From Gemmatimonadota bacterium (lineage in GTDB: Bacteria; Gemmatimonadota; Gemmatimonadetes; Gemmatimonadales; Gemmatimonadaceae), in NCBI GenBank assembly GCA_014192065.1, contig BJHH01000003.1:312751-354011 (forward strand): DNA of 41,261 bases, written 5' to 3'. The translations under genes and the position numbers were made by a program. The number at the start of each line of letters is the position of its first letter. The stretch's first letter is position 1. Below are positions 34,387 to 41,261 of this stretch, piece by piece. Below the pieces are notes generated by a model. That model saw only the letters and a program-made list of their open reading frames with translations, made no database searches and was not told the origin of the DNA.

Positions 34387-37300
34387 CTATGGCTTTCGCG
34401 CGATTTCCTTTTCCAGCTCGGCCAGTGCGGCCTTCGCCGTTGCCAGCAGCGCGCGCTGTGTTCCGGTCGGTGCCTGCAGACCACCGTGGCGAGCACCATT
34501 GCCGTTCCACTGACCAGCCAGCCCGCCGAGCGCCGCGGCCGGCCCACCGCCGCCCCGACCACCGCGTCCGCCACGTCCGGCCGCTGGCGCGCCGACCGGA
34601 ATGCCAACCTTCTGACCGAGCGCCGTCAGCCGCGTCGCGTCAGCACCAGTCGCCGCCGCGAGCCGCGCGCGAAAGGCCGTCGTGGCCGCCTCGAGTTTCG
34701 CCTGTACCTCTTGGGCTTCGAGCAAGAACGCTTCACGCGCCTTGTGATCGGCAAGCGTTTCCATCAACGCGGGATCGGCACGTACTTCGAACGTACGGGT
34801 TTGCTTCTCGCCATCTACTTCCATCGTCACCGTGTAGGTACCCGGCGAGACGTAGAAGCCGCGTGCGCCGATGTTGTGCGCAGGGATCGGGATTGTGACG
34901 CGCGGTGGCCCACCGGCCCGCCCGCCCTGTCCGCCTGCACCGCCTGCCCGGCCGCCCCGACCGCCCGCTGCTGCCGGAGGAGGCGTCATGCCGCCGGCGC
35001 CGCTCGGCGGCTCGTCTTCACCACCACCACTTCCGCCACCGCCGGAAGCCGGCGCATACCGTAGGTCCCAGTTCACGCGATGCACGGTGCCCGCCGTCAT
35101 CGGACCGGACAGTTCACGAATCACACGGTTCGTGGCATTCGTCACGGTGAACTTGACGAGTTGCGCCGGCCGCGAGAGGTGATAGCTCAACACGGCGCCT
35201 TCAACCGGATTTTCCGCAGCGTAGATCCCTTGCGCGGCGGTGGACACGTCGGCCCAGTAGTTGATAATCGTCGCAGGCCGAACGGTGAAGAGGTGCGCCT
35301 TTTTTGCCGCGACCGCATCGGTCCACTCGGCGAACGGGCTCGCGTCGTCCAGCACCCAGATGGCACGACCATGCGTGCCAAACACGATGTCCTTGGTGCG
35401 CGGATGGACGATGATGTCGTCATAGCGCGTGGTCGGCAGGTTCGACGCGAGCCGCGACCACTTGGCACCGCTGTCGGTCGTGAAGAAGACATGCCGCTCA
35501 GTTCCAGCGAACAACACGTTCGCCTTGCCGGGATACTCAGCGATACTGCGCACTGGCGCGTCGCTGGGCAGTCCGGTGGACACACGCTTCCACGACTTGC
35601 CGAAGTCCGTGGTGCGGAAGATGTACGGCGTGAAATCACCGATCCGGTGATTGTCGAACGTCACGAACGCGGTACCGCGCGATGCGCCGGATGCGATGAC
35701 GCGATCGACGAAGCTGCCGTTCGCCACGCCGGCGATGGCGCCGCTCAGTTCGTTCCAACTCTTTCCCCCGTCCTGCGACAGCTGCACGTTGCCGTCGTCG
35801 GTACCGACCCAGAGCACGAGCGGATCGATCGGCGACTCGGCCATCGCGGTGATTTCGCTGTAGTTCGACTCGCCGTCGTTCCGGGAGAGACGAATGTCGG
35901 TATTGAGCACGCCGGCTAGGCGGAGCGTGTCCCGATTGACCTTGCGCGTCAGATCGGCGGTCGCGGTCCAGGTGGAGCCGAAGTTTTTCGAGATCAGCAA
36001 CTTGTTGGCACCGAGATACACGGTGCCCGCGGCGTGCGTCGACGCGACGATCGGCGCGGTCCAGTCAAAGCGATACGACTCGCCCGGAGGGGCCACTGGC
36101 TGGATCTCATACCGGTCGCCCGTCTCGGCATCCACGCGGGTGAGACTGCCGCCGCTCGACGTCGAGTACACGTAGCGGTGACCCTTTTTGTCCACCGCCT
36201 GGCCAGTACCATCGCTGAAGCCAATCTGCTTCCAATCGCTATTCAGGATGCCGAGCCAGTGGTTCGTGGCGCTCGGCCCCATCCACGAGTGCGCGTCCTG
36301 CAAGCCACCATAGATGAAGTAGGGATCGCGGTTGTCCACGGCGATCCGGTAGAACTGCGCGATCGCGAAGCCATTGAGCCGGTTGTAGGTGTAGCCGAGG
36401 TCCCAGCTCTCGTGCAATCCGCCGTCGCCGCCGAGGAGCAGATGGCGACTGTCTCGCGGGTCAACCCAGAGCACGTGATGATCGTCTTTGAGCCCGAGGT
36501 CGTAGGTTGGCGCATTCGGCATCTGATCGAACGTTGTGCCGCCATCCTCGCTCTTCATCGGCTGCACGCCCATCAGCCAGACGCGCTGGTCGGTCGTGGG
36601 ATCGATGAACGGATGACTGTAATACATCGGGCGCGGGTTGCTGCTGCTCGTGCGTCGCCAGTTTGCACCGGCATCGTCGGAGCGATAGAGGCCCGAGCCG
36701 GTCTGATGCTCGACCGTCGCGATCACCACGTTCGGATTCGACTTCGCCACGGCGATGCCGATTCTGCCTTTTTCGCCGGCCGGAATCCCGTTCTCGATCT
36801 TCCGCCACGTTGCCCCGCCATCGGTCGACTTCCAGAGCGCACTGCCCGGGCCGCCGCCGTTGAATCCATACACCGTGCGGAGCCGCTGGTACGTGGACGC
36901 ATAGAGCACGTTGGGATCGCGCGGGTCCATCGCGACCTCGTTCGCGCCGGTGAGCGAATCTACATACAGCGACTTCGTCCACGTGCGCCCTGCATCCGTG
37001 GTCTTGAACACGCCGCGCTCGGCGTTCGGTTTCCAAAGATTTCCGACCGCAGCGACCCACGCGACGTTCGGATCGATAGGGTGCAGCAGCACGCGTCCAA
37101 TGCTGCCCGATGCTTTCAGCCCAATGAACGACCAGGTCGCACCGGCGTCCGTGGAGCGGTACACGCCCCCGCCCCACGACGAGCTCTGCCGGTTGTTCTG
37201 CTCACCCGTGCCGGCCCAGACGATTCGCGAGTCACCGCCAAAGATCGCGATGTCACCGAAGGTGTTATCTGGCTGACCATCGAAGATGGGCGCCCAGGTG

Positions 37301-37512
37301 GTGCCCTTGTTCGTGGTTTTCCACATCCCGCCGGCTGCGGCGCCGATGTAAATGATGGACGGATCGCGCGGGTCCACCTCGACGTCGTGGATGCGACCAC
37401 CCATCACGGCGGGCCCGACAGACCGGACGTGCAGCGCATCGAAGGGTGACTGGGCGACCAGCGGCGCGCTGGAGAGTAGCGCGAGGGAGAGCGAAATCAG
37501 TGGACGACGCAC
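34387..37512 (-). CDS. secreted Asp-box/sortilin-type beta-propeller protein
   Basis: This is a 1041-residue exported protein. A GTG at 37512 starts a signal peptide (RRPLISLSLALLSSAPLVAQ). The body is built of BNR/Asp-box repeats (S/T-x-D-x-G-x-T-W); at least eight are visible, including MWKTTNKGTTW, VYRSTDAGATW, VFKTTDAGRTW, LWKSTDGGATW, LYRSDDAGANW, QLSQDGGKSW, IFRTTDFGKSW and FFTTDSGAKW. This is the pattern of VPS10/sortilin-like and glycosidase-like propellers. A Gly/Pro-rich linker follows, then a small beta-domain (YTVTMEVDG) and a helical C-terminus with a second Gly-rich run. Catalytic residues are not identifiable. Such proteins are abundant in Gemmatimonadota-like genomes as putative glycosyl hydrolases, but binding could be the real role. 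Confidence 0.8.
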   Translation of the reverse strand: MRRPLISLSLALLSSAPLVAQSPFDALHVRSVGPAVMGGRIHDVEVDPRDPSIIYIGAAAGGMWKTTNKGTTWAPIFDGQPDNTFGDIAIFGGDSRIVWAGTGEQNNRQSSSWGGGVYRSTDAGATWSFIGLKASGSIGRVLLHPIDPNVAWVAAVGNLWKPNAERGVFKTTDAGRTWTKSLYVDSLTGANEVAMDPRDPNVLYASTYQRLRTVYGFNGGGPGSALWKSTDGGATWRKIENGIPAGEKGRIGIAVAKSNPNVVIATVEHQTGSGLYRSDDAGANWRRTSSSNPRPMYYSHPFIDPTTDQRVWLMGVQPMKSEDGGTTFDQMPNAPTYDLGLKDDHHVLWVDPRDSRHLLLGGDGGLHESWDLGYTYNRLNGFAIAQFYRIAVDNRDPYFIYGGLQDAHSWMGPSATNHWLGILNSDWKQIGFSDGTGQAVDKKGHRYVYSTSSGGSLTRVDAETGDRYEIQPVAPPGESYRFDWTAPIVASTHAAGTVYLGANKLLISKNFGSTWTATADLTRKVNRDTLRLAGVLNTDIRLSRNDGESNYSEITAMAESPIDPLVLWVGTDDGNVQLSQDGGKSWNELSGAIAGVANGSFVDRVIASGASRGTAFVTFDNHRIGDFTPYIFRTTDFGKSWKRVSTGLPSDAPVRSIAEYPGKANVLFAGTERHVFFTTDSGAKWSRLASNLPTTRYDDIIVHPRTKDIVFGTHGRAIWVLDDASPFAEWTDAVAAKKAHLFTVRPATIINYWADVSTAAQGIYAAENPVEGAVLSYHLSRPAQLVKFTVTNATNRVIRELSGPMTAGTVHRVNWDLRYAPASGGGGSGGGEDEPPSGAGGMTPPPAAAGGRGGRAGGAGGQGGRAGGPPRVTIPIPAHNIGARGFYVSPGTYTVTMEVDGEKQTRTFEVRADPALMETLADHKAREAFLLEAQEVQAKLEAATTAFRARLAAATGADATRLTALGQKVGIPVGAPAAGRGGRGGRGGGGPAAALGGLAGQWNGNGARHGGLQAPTGTQRALLATAKAALAELEKEIARKP

Positions 37513-37663
37513 GAGGGAAAGCCCCGGTGGAGGAATTGATGCAATCTGGCTCGCGTACAGCGGCACCGACAGACGCCCGCCAGGTCCAGACGTTGGACCC
37601 CGCCACCGTGCCTTGGCGTTACCAGTCGCGGAGATCGCGACATCGGTGTTGATTTCTGCGGCA

Positions 37664-38806
37664 ATGAACCCCCCGGCACAATCAGGTCGCACCACCCACG
37701 ACAGGCCGATCGTCGTCTGGGTGCTCGTGCCGGCCGTCGAGACCACTGACGCCACGCTCGACTATTACTACGACTTCAGTGCGGGTCGCGCTGAATTCGA
37801 ACGGGCATTCGCCGCCCTCGAGACAGACTGGCGCTGGGAGCCGGTGACCACAACAACGTTCCGCACCGTGATTGACCGGATCGTCGCCGAGTCCGCGACG
37901 CAGACACCGCTTGTGTTCAACCTCTGCGATGGGGACGAGATCAACGCCGTCCCCGGCATCTCGGTGATCCGGTACCTCAATGCCGTCGGGCTTCGCTACA
38001 CCGGCTCGGACGAACACTTTTATCAGATCACCACGTCGAAGATCGACATGAAGCGCGCGTTCGAGCGCGCCGGTGTGCCGACCCCGCCGTGGGAGGCGCT
38101 GGCGCAGGGCGCCACGCTCGACGGGCTCTTCGAACGGCACGGTCGGCCACTCATTGTGAAGCCGGCGGTCTCGGCTGGCAGCATGGGCATCACGATCCAG
38201 TCGGTCGTGCACACGGACGATGCGCTCGCCGAGCAGCTGCAACTGCTACACGACGGCTACCACGGCTGGAACCTCGCCGACGGTGGCGTGTTCGTGGAGC
38301 GGTACATCGTTGGCCCAGAGTTCACCACGTTCATTGTCGGTTCGTCGGACTCGGCGGACTCCAGCACCATCTATCCGCCGGTCGAACGCGTTTTTCACGC
38401 GGCGCTCCCGCCGAACGAGCAGTTCCTCTCGTTCGACCGGTTGTGGGAAGTGCACGAGAAGGAATCGCCGATGGCCGATGGCGCCTCGCTCTGGGAATAC
38501 CAGCCGGCAGCCGCCGAGCTGCAGCAGCAGATCTCCGACATCAGCTGGGCCGCGTACGCGTCGGTCGGCGGCCAAGGCTATGGTCGTGTGGATCTGAGGA
38601 TGGACGCGGCGACCGGCGACCTCTACGTGCTCGAAGTCAACGCGCAGTGCGGGCTCTCAGAAGACGAGAACTACACCTCGATCGGTGCGATCCTCCGGTT
38701 TGCCGAACGGCCGTTCCACGGACTGCTACGCGAGATCATGGATTGCGCGGCGCCCGCACCGCGCTCGCGCGTCGTCGCCGACACCAGCGCCAGGATGCCC
38801 GCATGA
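37664..38806 (+). CDS. D-Ala-D-Ala ligase-like ATP-grasp enzyme
   Basis: This is a 380-residue ATP-grasp protein, related to D-alanine-D-alanine ligase and to amino-acid or peptide ligases. Visible parts are the N-terminal substrate domain with VFNLCDGDEINAVPGISVIR (84-103) and YTGSDEHFYQITTSKIDMK (112-130), the ATP lysine in LIVKPAVSAGSMGI (Lys166), the adenine-clasp strand FVERYIVGPEFTTFIVG (Glu212), and the metal ligands GYGRVDLRM (Asp310) and YVLEVNAQCGLS (Glu324, Asn326). The usual NTLPG after the metal ligands is replaced by NAQCG, so it is not a standard cell-wall ligase. Carboxylate and amine substrates are unknown. It is clearly paralogous to the next gene, whose ATG overlaps its stop. 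The 151-bp divergent gap shares regulation with the propeller gene. Confidence 0.88.
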   Translation: MNPPAQSGRTTHDRPIVVWVLVPAVETTDATLDYYYDFSAGRAEFERAFAALETDWRWEPVTTTTFRTVIDRIVAESATQTPLVFNLCDGDEINAVPGISVIRYLNAVGLRYTGSDEHFYQITTSKIDMKRAFERAGVPTPPWEALAQGATLDGLFERHGRPLIVKPAVSAGSMGITIQSVVHTDDALAEQLQLLHDGYHGWNLADGGVFVERYIVGPEFTTFIVGSSDSADSSTIYPPVERVFHAALPPNEQFLSFDRLWEVHEKESPMADGASLWEYQPAAAELQQQISDISWAAYASVGGQGYGRVDLRMDAATGDLYVLEVNAQCGLSEDENYTSIGAILRFAERPFHGLLREIMDCAAPAPRSRVVADTSARMPA

Positions 38807-40230
38807 AGATCTGTGTTCTGCAGCCCGACTATTCGGCGTCGGACGTGGACTACGGCACGTGGGATCCGTATCGCGACCTGACCACGATCCTCGCGGGCCA
38901 CACCGTCGATCATGTGAAACTCGACAAGCGATTCACCTTTCGCGACCTCAAGGCGCTGTCGACGCAGGGCTACGACTGCTTTCTCAATCTCTGCGAAGGC
39001 TACCCCGAGTGGGACGTACCGGGCATCGACGTCATCGATGCGCTCGAGCGGCTGAATCTTCCCTTTACCGGCCCGTCGTCTACCTACTACGACGTACCGA
39101 AGACGCTGATGAAGTACGTCGCGTACGCCGCAGGGGTCCGCACGCCGAAATACCTGTTGGCCACTACCGACCAACCGGTGGATCTGGTCGCGGCCGACCT
39201 GGCGTTTCCGCTCTTTGTGAAGGCGGCGCACGCGGGCGACAGCCGCGGCATTGACGCGCGGTCGCTCGTCCGCGATCGCGAATCACTCGATCGGCAGGTG
39301 GCCGCGATGCACGCCGAGTTCCGCGACGTGTTGGTTGAGGAATACATCGAAGGACGCGAACTGACGGTGCTTATCGTTGCGAGTCCAGACGAGCGCGGCG
39401 ACCCGATTGCGCTCACGCCGGTCGAGTACGTCTTCCCCACTCCCATCAAGTACAAGACCTACGCCAACAAGACGTCCGAGCTGCACCCCAACGCCAACAT
39501 CCCCGTGCACGATGCGGCGCTCGCCGCGCGGGTACGGGATGCGGCGATGCAGGTGTTTCGCGGCTTCGAGGCCGTGGGCTACGGTCGGATGGATTTTCGC
39601 GTGGACGCGGCCGACAACATCTACTTTCTCGAAGTCAACTTCACCTGCTCGGTATTTTACGCTGGCGGGTACGAAGGGTCTGCCGACTACATCCTCAAGT
39701 ACGACCCACTGGGCCAAAGCGGGTTCGCTGAGCGGATCATCGCCGAGGGCATCGCGCGGCACCGTCGCCGTCAGAAGGCGTACGCCGTGCGCGGCAACGC
39801 CATCGCCGGCTACGGGATCTTCGCGACGCGGAACATCAGCGCCGGCGATGTCGTGTTCGTCGGCGAAGGGCGTGCAAACCGCATCGTCACCCAACGCCAC
39901 GTGCACACCAGCTGGCGCACAGAGGACCAAAAGATCTTCCGGCAGTACGCCTACCCGCTCAGCGACGACGTCTTCATGCTCTGGGAGACGGACCCCATGG
40001 CCTGGGCGCCGCAGAACCATTCGTGCGATCCGAACACGGCGTTTGATGGACTGAACGTCGTCGCCCGGCGGTCGATTCCGAAGGACACCGAGTTGACGCT
40101 CGACTACGGTGCGTTTCTGAGCGACCGGAGTGAGCCATTCACCTGCCATTGCACGGCGGCGAACTGCCGGGGCATGATCGTGGGAACCCAAGGCAACTCG
40201 GTTACCGCACGCGAGCGCACGCGGCAATAA
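38803..40230 (+). CDS. ATP-grasp ligase fused to SET-domain methyltransferase
   Basis: This is a 475-residue two-domain protein. Residues 1-315 repeat the layout of the preceding ligase: FLNLCEGYPEWDVPGIDVID (60-79), FTGPSSTYYDVPKTLMK (88-104), ATP lysine Lys140 in FVKAAHAGDS, VEEYIEGRELTV (Glu180), GRMDFRV (Asp264) and YFLEVNFTCS (Glu277, Asn279). Residues about 325-458 are a full SET domain: GYGIFATRNISAGDVV (336-351), the pseudoknot NHSCDPN (405-411), the catalytic tyrosine in ELTLDYG (Tyr435), and a post-SET CxCxxxxC (Cys448, Cys450, Cys455), which with Cys408 can bind zinc. SET enzymes transfer methyl groups from S-adenosylmethionine to lysines. The fusion suggests one product is both ligated and methylated. 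ATG 38803 overlaps the previous stop as ATGA. Confidence 0.9.
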   Translation: MKICVLQPDYSASDVDYGTWDPYRDLTTILAGHTVDHVKLDKRFTFRDLKALSTQGYDCFLNLCEGYPEWDVPGIDVIDALERLNLPFTGPSSTYYDVPKTLMKYVAYAAGVRTPKYLLATTDQPVDLVAADLAFPLFVKAAHAGDSRGIDARSLVRDRESLDRQVAAMHAEFRDVLVEEYIEGRELTVLIVASPDERGDPIALTPVEYVFPTPIKYKTYANKTSELHPNANIPVHDAALAARVRDAAMQVFRGFEAVGYGRMDFRVDAADNIYFLEVNFTCSVFYAGGYEGSADYILKYDPLGQSGFAERIIAEGIARHRRRQKAYAVRGNAIAGYGIFATRNISAGDVVFVGEGRANRIVTQRHVHTSWRTEDQKIFRQYAYPLSDDVFMLWETDPMAWAPQNHSCDPNTAFDGLNVVARRSIPKDTELTLDYGAFLSDRSEPFTCHCTAANCRGMIVGTQGNSVTARERTRQ

Positions 40231-40418
40231 GCGACGGGGCACTCCGGGCGACCGCATTCACCGACTGTTCGTTGCTGGCATAGATGAGCCGGCGCGGAAC
40301 CTGCTGCACGTCAGGATAGTCCGCCGGGCCATCCAGAAGTTCAGCGAGGCTGGCCCGAAGGCGGTCATGACATTCTCCCGATTGAACTTCCTATCCCGTC
40401 CGATCCCACGAGGGGTGC
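40231..40418. other. convergent intergenic gap, possible gene remnant
   Basis: This 188-bp gap lies between the SET fusion and the rhodopsin gene. No clear terminator is seen. On the minus strand a frame of about 60 codons closed by TAA at 40202-40204 reads protein-like (LAELLDGPADYPDVQQVP) but has no ATG, GTG or TTG start and is preceded by an in-frame stop. It could be a decayed gene fragment or chance. Confidence 0.4.
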
Positions 40419-41213
40419 TTAGGGCTTGTCGGTTTCGCTGACCGCGCACTGCCAGATGATCACGCCGAAGCCGATCTTGTTCACGAAGTCGGCCAGATTG
40501 TAGACGACGTTCAGCACGTTGGCCGAGTTGGCAGCGGGCCCACCGGTCAGGTAGCCGAGGAAGTAACCAAGCGGGTAGATGGCCCAGCCGATCAGCACGA
40601 TGTTGCGCATGAGCTTGAAGGCGGACTGCACTGCGGGGGTCGCAGACTCGGCGTTGATCTTGCTGGCTTCGCCAAAGTAGATCTCGTAGATGATGCAGAC
40701 CCAGCCGGCCATGCCGATGATGAAGGCGGGCCAAGCACCCATGAGGCCGGCTTCACCGAGGTAACCGCCGACGAGCATCACCAGGGTACCGATGATCAGG
40801 CGCCAGAACACGCCGCCCGGGACCTTGGTCACGGCGGAGAGGATGATGTAGAACTCGACCATCAGAAGGGGCACGGTGATGAGCCAGTCGATGTAACGGA
40901 AGACCGTAGGGGTCGCGCCGGTGGCCACCCAGACCTCGCGCATGTAGAAGTAGTGCGTCGCGGCGACGAGGGTCACGAGGCCGGAGACGGTCAACGAGGT
41001 CTTCCACTTCGGCGCGACGCGCTGGATTTCCAGGAAGAAGAAGGCGGTCGCGGCGACGAGCGCCATCGAGATGACCCAGAAGGTCACTCCGACAAGGTCG
41101 TCGGCCCTAAGATTCGGCTCGCTGGCGGCGGCCATCGCATGGGTCGGAGTGAACAGGCTAAGGGCAAACAAGGCGCCTGACTTAACCACGGAGGATTTTA
41201 GTGATGTGATCAT
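40419..41213 (-). CDS. proteorhodopsin, light-driven proton pump
   Basis: This is a 264-residue microbial rhodopsin with a signal peptide (about 1-29) and seven helices. Helix C reads RYIDWLITVPLLMVEFY: Asp109 (Schiff-base counter-ion), Thr113 and Glu120 (proton donor) form the DTE triad of proton-pumping proteorhodopsins. His87 corresponds to the conserved His75 of marine proteorhodopsin. Leu117, at the spectral-tuning site 105, predicts green absorption. Lys246 in NLADFVNKIGFG binds retinal. Phe164 aligns with Phe152 of marine proteorhodopsin, so the small residue (Gly) that opens a fenestration for a carotenoid antenna is absent. No retinal or carotenoid genes are in the window. The pump would supply proton motive force for the transhydrogenase and TonB systems. 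The upstream region is cut off by the window end. Confidence 0.96.
   Translation of the reverse strand: MITSLKSSVVKSGALFALSLFTPTHAMAAASEPNLRADDLVGVTFWVISMALVAATAFFFLEIQRVAPKWKTSLTVSGLVTLVAATHYFYMREVWVATGATPTVFRYIDWLITVPLLMVEFYIILSAVTKVPGGVFWRLIIGTLVMLVGGYLGEAGLMGAWPAFIIGMAGWVCIIYEIYFGEASKINAESATPAVQSAFKLMRNIVLIGWAIYPLGYFLGYLTGGPAANSANVLNVVYNLADFVNKIGFGVIIWQCAVSETDKP

Positions 41214-41261
<48 letters not shown>

Noticed and set aside
36034-37449. 471-codon open frame on the plus strand
   Set aside because: It is antisense to the Asp-box propeller gene, which has a signal peptide and repeated motifs.
37513-37755. N-terminal extension of the Asp-box propeller protein
   Set aside because: The GTG at 37512 gives a clean signal peptide, while the longer frame would bury it and overlap the divergent ATP-grasp gene.

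Overview
The window is about 41 kb of high-GC DNA (roughly 65% G+C by eye) from a free-living, aerobic, double-membrane bacterium. Two TonB-dependent outer-membrane transporters, a SusC/SusD pair, many signal peptides, a PQQ dehydrogenase, a proton-translocating transhydrogenase and a proteorhodopsin point to a Gram-negative aquatic or soil heterotroph. The mix of SusCD, S9, M55 and penicillin-acylase hydrolases, sortilin/BNR-repeat secreted proteins and very high G+C fits Gemmatimonadota best. That assignment is an inference from gene content; the window holds no rRNA or other taxonomic marker.

Positions 1-6059 are a minus-strand housekeeping block. tilS, hpt and ftsH run in their widely conserved order and end at an intrinsic terminator. 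They are followed by yggS, a divIVA-like gene and a purine nucleoside phosphorylase, with a 4-bp ATGA overlap between yggS and divIVA. Positions 6127-10008 hold a small membrane-protein gene, an AT-rich island full of ATGCAT palindromes, a 15-bp minisatellite and the pntAA-pntAB-pntB operon. The operon carries a long hairpin between its first two genes and a G-quadruplex-type repeat that starts inside the pntB stop codon.

Positions 10130-23413 hold secreted and cytoplasmic hydrolases and oxidoreductases: an M55 aminopeptidase, a glycine-tailed DEAD-box helicase, a BIG2/lamin-tail lipoprotein, a PQQ dehydrogenase, an alpha/beta-hydrolase-like protein, a 46-residue membrane protein, glnS, oligopeptidase B, and a translationally coupled DUF4442 plus nitronate monooxygenase-like pair. 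Positions 23495-31062 hold a susC-susD operon divergent from a penicillin-acylase-family gene coupled to a small membrane protein. At 31094-33303 a TonB-dependent receptor lies directly behind a well-formed TPP riboswitch, so it is very probably a thiamin-regulated outer-membrane importer. Upstream of it are a periplasmic metallo-beta-lactamase-fold hydrolase and a large Asp-box beta-propeller protein.

The most unusual locus is 37664-40230: two paralogous D-Ala-D-Ala-ligase-like ATP-grasp enzymes overlap by ATGA, and the second is fused to a complete SET methyltransferase domain with a post-SET zinc site. It converges on a proteorhodopsin gene at 40419-41213. The window ends in a 32-G run that looks like a sequencing or assembly artefact.

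Two genome-style traits recur. Many first-in-operon genes have a TANNTT/TATAAT-like hexamer only 4-10 nt before the start codon, which suggests leaderless transcripts. Several intergenic gaps carry short tandem repeats of 9-15 bp.
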